From IMG/VR virus record IMGVR_UViG_3300044715_001863, positions 1 to 58,541 of that record: 58,541 nt of DNA, one strand, 5' to 3'. Below the pieces are notes generated by a model. The model did not search any database, was not told where the DNA came from, and was given only the letters and a program-made list of their open reading frames with translations. A program made the translations under genes and the position numbers. Of the stretch, positions 36,436 to 43,979 are shown one piece after another; the first letter of the stretch is position 1; every line of letters begins with the position of its first letter. This DNA comes from a virus.

Positions 36436-36927
36436 TTATCCACCTACGGTAGAAAGACCAAGATCGGCATCGTTGTAAACGGTAGGAGAATTGAATGCTT
36501 TACCAGGAAGCTGAGCGATCTTGTATTTGGAAAGTAAATCCTGGTGTCCTTTATCACCTTGGTCTATAAATTGTATAGCATTAGGCTTGACCTCTATTAC
36601 TTTCTCAGTAAGCTTCCCTATATTGAAAACCTGTATGAAATATCTAAATCCCTTTGAGTCTGGTGTTTTTTGAGCTCTAACTATTATACCAATCTTTTTA
36701 TTCTTTTTGCTCTTAGAGTTAATAGGCTCAGCTACAACGAAATCACCAACCTGAAATTCAGATCCCTTTATAGATCTAGGCACATTGGGATCCGGGCCAA
36801 CTTCTATAGAAAGATCAGAAAATGGCTTATAGTTTATTTTAAAAACACCATTTGCCCCGCCGTATCCATAGGTATCACCAAACGGGGTACCTGTGTCAAA
36901 TTCGTTTATTGATTTAATATATTTCAC
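36436..36927 (-). CDS. Unknown 163-aa protein with SH3/KOW-like barrel
   Basis: Unrecognised overall. The N-terminus MKYIKSINEFDTGTPFGD resembles the head-targeting pattern. Residues about 55-120 (FQVGDFVVAEPI, then IGIIVRAQKT and FIQVFNIG) look like a small SH3- or KOW-type beta barrel. The start is GTG, directly preceded by two in-frame stops, so this is the first possible start. A GATATATAG motif ends only 4 bases upstream. Confidence 0.5.
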   Translation of the reverse strand: MKYIKSINEFDTGTPFGDTYGYGGANGVFKINYKPFSDLSIEVGPDPNVPRSIKGSEFQVGDFVVAEPINSKSKKNKKIGIIVRAQKTPDSKGFRYFIQVFNIGKLTEKVIEVKPNAIQFIDQGDKGHQDLLSKYKIAQLPGKAFNSPTVYNDADLGLSTVGG

Positions 36928-36930
36928 CTA

Positions 36931-37482
36931 CTATATATCAGAACTTTGTTCTTTATCCTGATGCTTCAAAATGTCCCTGAATTTAGAAGCTAGTTCATAA
37001 TCCTCATTCTTAATAGCTTTCTGCATCAAGCTCTCTATTAAATAAGAGTCATTGAGTTCTCCCTCGGGTTGTTCATCCTTTAATGAGTTAATTATAAGGG
37101 CTATTCGTTGAGGTGCATAGATAACCTCAAGCCTTGAATTTACTATATTAGGATCTTCAATATTTTCCTCCTCCTGGTCATCGATATCCTCGTCCATCTC
37201 ATCCTCAACAGGCTCCCAGTCGCCATTGTCCCAGTTTATGATCCAAGGACCGTATGTTATGTCGGATATATCTCCGTCTATTACCTGTTTTAGTATAGTC
37301 TTAAGCTCTCCCTTTATGTCATTCTTGGTAAGAGAATCGCTAAAAGGTTTTCTTTTAATGCCAGGTATAACGTTGCTACCCTCGCCTATTCCCATTTTGA
37401 ATGCCTTATAGACCTCAAAAATAGAATCCCAATCTAAACTGGATATAACTTTATCGATAAGTTTTGAATGCTCTTTCCTCAT
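36931..37482 (-). CDS. UVR-motif protein, 183 aa
   Basis: The C-terminal segment, about residues 140-176 (IESLMQKAIKNEDYELASKF then RDIL), matches the UVR motif by which UvrB and UvrC interact. The rest is not recognised; residues 100-125 are highly acidic. A regulator or adaptor contacting host UvrB/UvrC or McsA/ClpC-type partners is inferred. It lies among repair and replication genes. An AAATATATAG motif is 15 bases before its start. Confidence 0.6.
   Translation of the reverse strand: MRKEHSKLIDKVISSLDWDSIFEVYKAFKMGIGEGSNVIPGIKRKPFSDSLTKNDIKGELKTILKQVIDGDISDITYGPWIINWDNGDWEPVEDEMDEDIDDQEEENIEDPNIVNSRLEVIYAPQRIALIINSLKDEQPEGELNDSYLIESLMQKAIKNEDYELASKFRDILKHQDKEQSSDI
36932..36939 (-). promoter_or_regulatory. 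Promoter-like GATATATAG overlapping a stop codon
   Basis: The motif is made by the final codons GAT ATA TAG of the 183-residue gene and ends 4 bases before the next GTG start. If used, the mRNA would have almost no leader; chance is possible. Confidence 0.3.
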
Positions 37483-37498
37483 AATTATAGTGTATCCT

Positions 37499-37507
37499 CT
37501 ATATATT
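37499..37507 (-). promoter_or_regulatory. Candidate late-type promoter (AAATATATAG)
   Basis: The minus strand reads GTAAATATATAGAGG, about 16 bases before the UVR-motif gene; weaker match to the recurring set. Confidence 0.35.
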
Positions 37508-37935
37508 TACTTACTCTTGACACCCAATTGATCCGATACGGAGGATAGCCAAGCATTATATCTATCTGGATAGAACTTCTTAATCTGATCAAGATCCCTT
37601 TTAGAAACCTCGAATTTTTCTCTTATGAACTTCTCAGCATCCTCAAAATTGTGATCCTTTTTAGAGCTATCTTTTTTCTCAGAAGATTTTTTGGTCTTTG
37701 TGTAGATCCATTTAGGAGGGGAGGTAAATCTAGGACTCAATGTATCATGCCACCAATCTATAACAGTATGTGGTGTTATCTTTAATTTATTAAACTGATT
37801 AGCTTGAACCGGAAATTGAATGGACATTATTCTATTGAGCATGAAAAAATTCCTGTTCTTGTCTACCTTAGCTACATCAGCCCACTTTGACTCTTTTTTT
37901 TCGAATATTTTCTTTACTACGTCAAAAAGTTCCAT
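37507..37935 (-). CDS. Possible clamp-loader small subunit (gp62-like), 142 aa
   Basis: The segment FFMLNRIMSIQFPVQANQFN (about residues 30-49), followed by a helix and SPPKWIYTKTKK, resembles the FMVNRALSQFP core and the basic helix of gp62-type small subunits, but the whole protein is shorter than T4 gp62 (187 aa). gp62 acts with gp44 to load the sliding clamp, and a gp44-type gene lies about 2 kb away. The match is by pattern only. It lies two bases downstream of the exonuclease gene. Confidence 0.4.
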   Translation of the reverse strand: MELFDVVKKIFEKKESKWADVAKVDKNRNFFMLNRIMSIQFPVQANQFNKLKITPHTVIDWWHDTLSPRFTSPPKWIYTKTKKSSEKKDSSKKDHNFEDAEKFIREKFEVSKRDLDQIKKFYPDRYNAWLSSVSDQLGVKSK

Positions 37936-37937
37936 CT

Positions 37938-39074
37938 TTATAGATTTGCAAAAGGATCAAATGAGGATGGGCTGTAATTAGGCGATATCCAATTTGTACC
38001 TTCTAGTATTTTTATTCTGTCTAATGTTATTGATTTTCTTTCTAGTGAAATTCCTCTTTCTATCTCCGCTTCTGAATCAGAAACAACTTTATCAGGAAAT
38101 ACTGTATCATCCAGCCACATGAGCTTGTAATTTCTTCTGATGTTATCAGAGACCTTATTTCTATTCTCTGAGGAGTCCACATCCTTCATGGTTCTCAATA
38201 TAAATCCAGAAGCCCAATTGAGAAATTCATTGCTATTTAGTAGCTCTTTTGGCTGTATATTCTTCCATTGCTCTGATGTGTTCATCGCTTCTATTAAAGA
38301 CTCGCTTTTTCTAGGCGTGAACCCCATTTTCTTGCCATTCTGCGGGATTTCCCAAACAGATGGTACCGCATCACCTTTATCACCCACAAACATCTTATTC
38401 AGAACGAAAAATTCACGATCAACCTCGTTTAATTCGCACTTGGAAAGCAGCGTCTTTAATTTACCCTTATCCGGTGATATAACAGAACCCATATTAAAAA
38501 TGCTAGCTTCCTCCTCTTTTTCCAACCAATTGGACTTCCATCCGATAGGAGTAGTTACTATATTCTTTTTATTGTTGCTATTCCACGTTATAGTCCAATT
38601 CGATCCTTCAAATCTAGCTAGCTGATGTAAATCTTTATCACCAGATACCACTATACAATCTTCTCCGTTATTATTAAAGTACTTCGACCACATATAGAGA
38701 AGGTCGTCACCCTCCGCTCCGGATACTTTAGAATAAATGAATCCCATTTTCTCCAGTTGGCGACCAAAAGAATCCATAAGATCGAAGAAAATAGTCCAAT
38801 CGACATTCTCATCCTTTGTTCTATTTGACTTATATCCGCCATTTTCAATCTCAATTTCTCTTCTCCAGCTTTTGCTATCGGCTGTAAAAATAAGTCTTCC
38901 ACCTGAAGGCAAATTGTTTAATGAGGAGCACAAGTCAGTCGCTACTTTTCTAATAAACATAGTCTGGTCTGATTTTTTAGAAAAAACCTTACCAGGATCC
39001 ACATTGCCATAACCAGCAAAAACCCCAAAGGTTTTGTGGAATATGTAATTTCCGTCAACACAAATATTAATCAT
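37938..39074 (-). CDS. rnh: 5'-3' exonuclease / RNase H (T4 rnh, FEN family)
   Basis: A 378-residue FEN/PIN-fold nuclease. Metal-site motifs are ICVDGNYIFHK (Asp7), KSWRREIEIENGGYKSNRT with the Arg/Lys arch, SGAEGDDLLYMW, VVSGDKDLHQLA and FVGDKGDAVPSV. T4 rnh (305 aa) removes RNA primers and flaps from Okazaki fragments. An acidic segment and an SFDPFANL end follow, possibly a partner-binding tail. Its start overlaps the guanylate kinase gene by 8 bases. Confidence 0.85.
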   Translation of the reverse strand: MINICVDGNYIFHKTFGVFAGYGNVDPGKVFSKKSDQTMFIRKVATDLCSSLNNLPSGGRLIFTADSKSWRREIEIENGGYKSNRTKDENVDWTIFFDLMDSFGRQLEKMGFIYSKVSGAEGDDLLYMWSKYFNNNGEDCIVVSGDKDLHQLARFEGSNWTITWNSNNKKNIVTTPIGWKSNWLEKEEEASIFNMGSVISPDKGKLKTLLSKCELNEVDREFFVLNKMFVGDKGDAVPSVWEIPQNGKKMGFTPRKSESLIEAMNTSEQWKNIQPKELLNSNEFLNWASGFILRTMKDVDSSENRNKVSDNIRRNYKLMWLDDTVFPDKVVSDSEAEIERGISLERKSITLDRIKILEGTNWISPNYSPSSFDPFANL

Positions 39075-39609
39075 TCTGTTCTATTTTTTTCAATACACTA
39101 TATAGTTCCTTCGGTATCCTGTTAAATGCAGGATCAGTTATAGAGGAATCGTAATCTATAAAATTCAAGAAGTCTTTCTCGTCTGCCTTTATTCTACGGT
39201 CAACGTCGTCTGCATCTCTTCTCATAGACATTCTATCTCTTCTTATATTCTCGTCGATGTCAACATAGAGAATAATGGACTCGCTTCTGTCTTCAGGTGA
39301 TAACTGAGAAATTCCAGAAGGTGTCATTATAAATAAATTAGATTTGTGAAACTCCGATTTACTCGTTCCGTAAACCCATCCATTAAATATGGTGTGCTCC
39401 AAAAAAAGATCTTCCAGTATCATCCCATAAGCATCGGACTCCTTTATGAAATAGTAATCTATGCCCTCTTCCTCGTCAGATCTTATAGGTCTAGTTGTAT
39501 GTGAAACACAATAATTGAAGCCCTCCTCAACCATCATCTTTCTCAAGTGGTCCTTGCCAGAAGCTCCCTTTCCTGCTATTATAACTCTTTTTTTACTCAT
39601 TGTCTTCAT
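39067..39609 (-). CDS. Guanylate kinase-like enzyme
   Basis: A 180-residue guanylate-kinase-fold protein: P-loop IAGKGASGKDHL (residues 11-22) and the GMP-binding segment SHTTRPIRSDEEEGIDYYF. It is close in length to bacterial Gmk (about 200 aa). It would phosphorylate (d)GMP for phage DNA synthesis. A second ATG three codons in is equally possible. It overlaps both neighbours, so it belongs to the replication operon. Confidence 0.8.
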   Translation of the reverse strand: MKTMSKKRVIIAGKGASGKDHLRKMMVEEGFNYCVSHTTRPIRSDEEEGIDYYFIKESDAYGMILEDLFLEHTIFNGWVYGTSKSEFHKSNLFIMTPSGISQLSPEDRSESIILYVDIDENIRRDRMSMRRDADDVDRRIKADEKDFLNFIDYDSSITDPAFNRIPKELYSVLKKIEQND

Positions 39610-39904
39610 CGTCTTCTATTCCGTTCTCTATTTTATTGAATCTATCAATAGCTTTCTCGTAGTCGGTATACGTCCAAGCCCATTTACCAAAATCCTCGTC
39701 GCTCGGGAACTTTTCCTTTTCTGGTAATTCGACTCCAAAAACAACCTTAGCTTTTCCTATTTTTATCTTAAAAACCTCAAACGCCTTGAAATCTGCTTCC
39801 AGATCTTCCGCATCAGATTGAGAATACATGGCAGCTTTATCCGTCCTCTTTAATTGTTTATAGATGTATCCGTTTCTATTAATAACTTCTGCTAATTCTT
39901 TCAT
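39593..39904 (-). CDS. Unknown 103-aa protein in the replication operon
   Basis: Not recognised. N-terminal helix, a short beta region (KIGKAKVVFGVELPEKEK), then an aromatic cluster WAWTYTDYEKA and a strongly acidic end (GIEDDEDNE). It overlaps the gp44-like gene at its start and the guanylate kinase at its end, so it is co-translated with them. Confidence 0.55.
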   Translation of the reverse strand: MKELAEVINRNGYIYKQLKRTDKAAMYSQSDAEDLEADFKAFEVFKIKIGKAKVVFGVELPEKEKFPSDEDFGKWAWTYTDYEKAIDRFNKIENGIEDDEDNE

Positions 39905-40851
39905 GGCTGTATAAGTTTTTGTATCTGGAAAAATAGGGAAAGAAGAGAAACCATCGGGTCGATAACCTGAAGTCTTTGTGCCTGATGTTCAGCCACTAGA
40001 ACTATCACACCAGGGATAATCTTAGAATGTGATTTTTTGTTTTTAATAACCCACTGTACGAATTCATCTCCTAAGGCACTCATTATGTCGTCGGTCTTTC
40101 CGTTATATTCTCCAACTAAGTTCTGATAGTTACCAATTGGGTCCGGTGGAGAAAAAAGTAAATTGTAGAGTGACTCGTAACTCCATCCTATTTCTCTAAC
40201 TTTTGCTAGATCAACCTTATTAGTTCCCTCTAGCATCCAGGTTTGGATCTTGTTAAGGGAGGATCTCAAATCAGGATAGAAGTTTCTTTCAAATTCCAGA
40301 AGAGATTCTTCGTCTATTTCAATAGAAACCTTATTCAGGATAAGGTTTATTCTCTTTCTCCATTCTGATTTTACTTCGTTCTCCTCCTCTGAAGAAACAG
40401 GATCAAAGTCAATCACCTCAAATCTGCTCTGAATTGCATCAGGAACCTTGTTGATCCAGTTACAAGTAGCAATGAATCTTGTATTAGATGCAAACTTCTC
40501 TACAGTTCCTCTTAAAGCCTTATAGAACTGATCTGATGCACCGTCGAACTCATCCAATACAACCACTTTCTTTGAAGAAGCACCGTCCATAATCGACATT
40601 GTTGAACAAAAATCATTAATTTTAGTACGTATCGTCTCAACAGAACTCTCATCCGAAACATTTATAAAAAGGTGCGGGTAGGGTGCTGCTAATATTTTAG
40701 CAAGCGTGGTCTTACCGCTACCAGGGCTACCCGATAAAAGAACATTATGATTGAGCCCGTTAGTCTCAAAGATCTTTCTTATTCTCTGAGGCAATATCAT
40801 ATGCCTAATTTCCTTGGGCCTTAATTTCTCTGTTAATAATTCCTGCATCAT
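39901..40851 (-). CDS. gp44: Sliding-clamp loader large subunit, gp44-like AAA+ ATPase
   Basis: A 316-residue AAA+ protein, almost exactly T4 gp44 length (319 aa). Walker A is SGSPGSGKTTLAK (residues 41-53), Walker B VVVLDEFDGA, and TRFIATCNWINKVPDAIQSR contains sensor 1 and the SRC-like arginine finger segment. It loads the sliding clamp onto DNA, which in T4 is also needed for late transcription with gp55. A lid and helical collar domain follow. Confidence 0.9.
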   Translation of the reverse strand: MMQELLTEKLRPKEIRHMILPQRIRKIFETNGLNHNVLLSGSPGSGKTTLAKILAAPYPHLFINVSDESSVETIRTKINDFCSTMSIMDGASSKKVVVLDEFDGASDQFYKALRGTVEKFASNTRFIATCNWINKVPDAIQSRFEVIDFDPVSSEEENEVKSEWRKRINLILNKVSIEIDEESLLEFERNFYPDLRSSLNKIQTWMLEGTNKVDLAKVREIGWSYESLYNLLFSPPDPIGNYQNLVGEYNGKTDDIMSALGDEFVQWVIKNKKSHSKIIPGVIVLVAEHQAQRLQVIDPMVSLLSLFFQIQKLIQP

Positions 40852-40885
40852 ATTGTATTATATTAGAAATTAACGAAACTGTTTC

Positions 40886-42208
40886 TCAAAATTTGGATGA
40901 TAAATCATCAGCCTCTGACTTATCGTTTCTTATCTCTACGAATCTAGGCAAAAATAGTGATCTATTATCAAACTTGTCAGTAATTGTAACGTTGTATTGC
41001 ACAGCACATATCTTCCCTCGAAGGGCATCTGGGTTAGCACTCAATGATTTAAGGTCCTCGTCGGTAAAACCTGATCCTATTTTAACATGCAAGGTTTCAG
41101 ATAGGTCCGTGCATACAAGTCCACCTATGAAGCCCTCCCTTTTACCCTCTCCTGCGTACCATCCACGGATGACAAGATCACATTCGTTAACCTCCTTGAA
41201 TTTCACCCAGCTTTTTGATCTTTTACATTCGTACAGATGATCATTCTTGCATATAACTCCCTCTCCCCCTGCATCCACTATTTTTTGGTATACCGAAGCA
41301 ATCTGAGAGGGATCTTCAAGTTCCCGCATTGTAGCTAATTTCACTGGCTCACTCTCTTCGACGTTTTTCATAACAGATTCTAGCGTCTGTCTTCTTACTG
41401 AGTAAGGTATGATACCTACACCGGCTCTTAGCGTATCATATTCTTCAAGATCAAATACATTAAATATAATACTGTCCCCAATATTGTCAGGGGCAGTCCC
41501 CTTTAGTATCTGCGTAACCTTACCACTTACTGATTTCCTATTGTGATCTGTTAATTCACCATCAAAGAACCAAGAGCCTTTCAATCCTGAAAAGTTCATT
41601 ATCTGTTTAAGAGAAAATGTAATCTTGTGCAGCTTATCTGCATCAAGTTCATTAAAAGCTCTGGTAAAGTAACTAAATCCACCTTCCTTATAAATAGCTA
41701 TTACTCTTACGCCATCATACTTTTCCTCACAATAGATCTTATCCCAGCTTAGAAGCGAATCTTGGTCGTCGGTTGCTAACATAACGGATGGATCAGGTAT
41801 CACCTCTCTACCAATAGCCTTGTTGATCAGCTTCGCACCAACGCCAACGTTCATTCTCTTGGTTAGCACCTTCATTAGAATCTTTCTAAGGTCAGCGTCG
41901 TCACTATCATCGGTAATTCTGGTGTTTACCATCTGATTAGCTTCTAACCTTATAGAATTATTAGCTGCAGGAGCTGATTTTAATTTTTCAACGAGCTCTT
42001 TGAAGTTATCCAGTCCAAAAGAATCGCTCGGATCCTCTGAAAAATTAAGCTTATGTAGCTTGGTAGTAACAAATGGATTGAAGCACACGTCAAAAACGTA
42101 AGCTAATTCAGAGGTCCAATTTTGTTTGATTATCTCCTGCTTTTTCTTCTGTGATCCCTCTCCAGTAAGTTCCTCTAATTCCTTTAAGATTCTTAGTTCT
42201 TTAATCAT
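40886..42208 (-). CDS. gp30: ATP-dependent DNA ligase, gp30-like
   Basis: A 440-residue ligase. Motif I is EEKYDGVR with the adenylated Lys at 163, motif III GSWFFDGELTDHN, motif IV GEGVICKNDH and motif V CKRSKSWVKFKE, followed by an OB-fold with a GEGKREGFIGGLVC segment. T4 gp30 is 487 aa. It joins Okazaki fragments and nicks. It begins the replication block, just after the portal-gene terminator. The leader contains TATATTTG, which fits the Bacteroidota -7 box TAnnTTTG, but no convincing -33 box is seen. Confidence 0.92.
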   Translation of the reverse strand: MIKELRILKELEELTGEGSQKKKQEIIKQNWTSELAYVFDVCFNPFVTTKLHKLNFSEDPSDSFGLDNFKELVEKLKSAPAANNSIRLEANQMVNTRITDDSDDADLRKILMKVLTKRMNVGVGAKLINKAIGREVIPDPSVMLATDDQDSLLSWDKIYCEEKYDGVRVIAIYKEGGFSYFTRAFNELDADKLHKITFSLKQIMNFSGLKGSWFFDGELTDHNRKSVSGKVTQILKGTAPDNIGDSIIFNVFDLEEYDTLRAGVGIIPYSVRRQTLESVMKNVEESEPVKLATMRELEDPSQIASVYQKIVDAGGEGVICKNDHLYECKRSKSWVKFKEVNECDLVIRGWYAGEGKREGFIGGLVCTDLSETLHVKIGSGFTDEDLKSLSANPDALRGKICAVQYNVTITDKFDNRSLFLPRFVEIRNDKSEADDLSSKF

Positions 42209-42246
42209 TTTACTTCTATTTAGTTATAATACAAATATAAATAAAA

Positions 42247-42270
42247 AAACCGTAGGTATTCCGACGGTTT
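42247..42270 (-). terminator. Intrinsic terminator after the first portal gene
   Basis: The stem AAACCGT/ACGGTTT continues with two more pairs across one mismatch around a 4-base loop, then on the minus strand a run of seven T. It follows the portal stop by about 45 bases and separates structural from replication genes. Confidence 0.8.
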
Positions 42271-42315
42271 ATGGAGAATGATAAATGTAATTACGTATTA
42301 GAGTGTTAGGCTGGA

Positions 42316-43965
42316 CTATGCAGTCTTTTCCTCAGCGGGTGCTGCCGCTTCTTCTTCCGCTGGAGCTGCCGCTTCTTCTTCCGCTGGAGCTGCCTCGCCC
42401 TCAGCTCCGCTAGTAGAGCTTTCCTTTTTAGCAGATTTAGCTTCGAGCTCTTTGTATGAAGCATTGCCCTCTATCTGCTCCGGTGTTAGACCTAAAAATC
42501 TCTGAACAAGGAAATCTTTATCAAAATAAGGCTGCTCTTCTTCACCAACTTTAACTTTCATGTCAGCAAGAGATTTTATAAAATCCCCTCTTTTAACTAG
42601 ATTAGCAAGTTCAACCAGATCGTTGAATTCGCTTTCCCTTACGAAATTAATTCCAAGATTAGTTTTAAAGCTTCTATCTTTTACAAGCTCAGGATAATCA
42701 AGACACATTTGTATATAAAGAGGCTTAACTATGATTTCCTGATAAATCGATCTCAATCTGGAAAGAAACTTCTCGAACCTTATCTCATCTCTTTCTAAAG
42801 AATCAATGCTAATTTGGTTGTTTGCAGGTGTTCCACCTCTATAAGCAAATCTCGCATACGGTATTTTAGAATCTTGCTTTAGTTTATTGAAGAAGTAAAG
42901 CACGTTGTCCATGATATTAAAATCAGGTCCAGCTGCATTTAGTGTTTCTATGGTAGGGGAAACACCATCCTTCTCAGGGAAAAGATAGTTTTTATAGAAC
43001 TGAATTTTTGGTCTTCCGTTAACAGTCAATTCCCCTGAATTGTCGTTTATAGATATCTCCTCTTTATGATAAGACATTATTTGTCCTAGCGTTTGCATGG
43101 CCTTTTGTGGTGACTGTGTACCTATAGGTATAACAAACTTCAATCTATATGAAGCGTTCATGACATTCCATATAATCCTACTGTTCTCCATTATTTTCAG
43201 GATGTTATAGGATCTAACTAATCTCTCAACATAACTTACCCTGGAAATTGAATTACCTTTAGCATATGATATGTAGATAACCTGCTCATTCTTAAGCTTT
43301 CTTGTCATCTGGGGATTCTTTGGATACTGAACCCAAACCTGCTGAAAATCATTTTCGCCAACTTTTTCAACCATAGGCTGAAGTGATGTTGCATCGAGTT
43401 CTTTAAATCCAATGACTTGCTTGCCTCTGCTATCGTAGATTATCTCATAAGCTAGAAACCCATCAATTAGGAGCTGCCTAAATACCTGCCAAGCTAATAT
43501 ACTTTCCTGAAAATTGAAAAGATGATAGATCCGGTAAAAATTCTCCATCAGTTTATCTTTTACCTTATCGCTTACGTCCAAATTCTTGATCTCAGGATAT
43601 GCAAAATAATTCTTCTCGTCGTAAACCACAGCTTCATCAGTTACCGTATCGAGTATAAACTCAATCTCACCGTTTAGCGAAAACTTCCTAAGAAAGTTTC
43701 TTTTGTCTATGTAATCCTTATCAAAATAAGCTATGTACTTTCTTACCTTCGTATCAGAATGAGAAACCGTCCAATAAAAAGCATCACTTTCTGTAAATCC
43801 TGTTCCCTGCTCATTGAAGAATTCAGATTCGGTTTTACCTATGGCCTGTGAATTCCTAACAACCATATCCTCGTACTTCATACCAAACCTAGATATCTGA
43901 GAAAGACTTCTCAGTATCGTTCCGAATGCACTATTTGGTTGTATGGGATCTATAAATCCTGCCAT
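42316..43965 (-). CDS. gp20: Portal vertex protein gp20, copy A
   Basis: A 549-residue portal protein of the T4 gp20 type (T4: 524 aa). Features include YFDKDYIDKRNFLRKFSL, the DGFLAYEIIYDSRGK segment, SYAKGNSISRVSYVERLVRS and GTQSPQKAMQTLGQIMSYHK. The portal is a dodecamer at the head vertex through which DNA enters. It is a clear paralogue of the gene just upstream. Its C-terminal 35 residues are an Ala/Glu/Pro tail encoded by perfect 24-bp repeats, absent from copy B. Copy A ends at a strong terminator. Confidence 0.93.
   Translation of the reverse strand: MAGFIDPIQPNSAFGTILRSLSQISRFGMKYEDMVVRNSQAIGKTESEFFNEQGTGFTESDAFYWTVSHSDTKVRKYIAYFDKDYIDKRNFLRKFSLNGEIEFILDTVTDEAVVYDEKNYFAYPEIKNLDVSDKVKDKLMENFYRIYHLFNFQESILAWQVFRQLLIDGFLAYEIIYDSRGKQVIGFKELDATSLQPMVEKVGENDFQQVWVQYPKNPQMTRKLKNEQVIYISYAKGNSISRVSYVERLVRSYNILKIMENSRIIWNVMNASYRLKFVIPIGTQSPQKAMQTLGQIMSYHKEEISINDNSGELTVNGRPKIQFYKNYLFPEKDGVSPTIETLNAAGPDFNIMDNVLYFFNKLKQDSKIPYARFAYRGGTPANNQISIDSLERDEIRFEKFLSRLRSIYQEIIVKPLYIQMCLDYPELVKDRSFKTNLGINFVRESEFNDLVELANLVKRGDFIKSLADMKVKVGEEEQPYFDKDFLVQRFLGLTPEQIEGNASYKELEAKSAKKESSTSGAEGEAAPAEEEAAAPAEEEAAAPAEEKTA
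42341..42394 (-). repeat. Perfect 24-bp tandem repeat in the portal copy A C-terminus
   Basis: Two perfect units and a partial third encode AAPAEEEA-type repeats. The patch is GC-rich in an AT-rich genome and could expand or contract by slippage. Confidence 0.85.
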
Positions 43966-43979
43966 TTCTATTTTTTTAT

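Noticed and set aside
42209-42246. Bacteroidota-type promoter (TAnnTTTG) before the ligase gene
   Set aside because: Only the -7-like TATATTTG is visible; no -33 element at the right distance, so it is mentioned in the ligase entry but not called.
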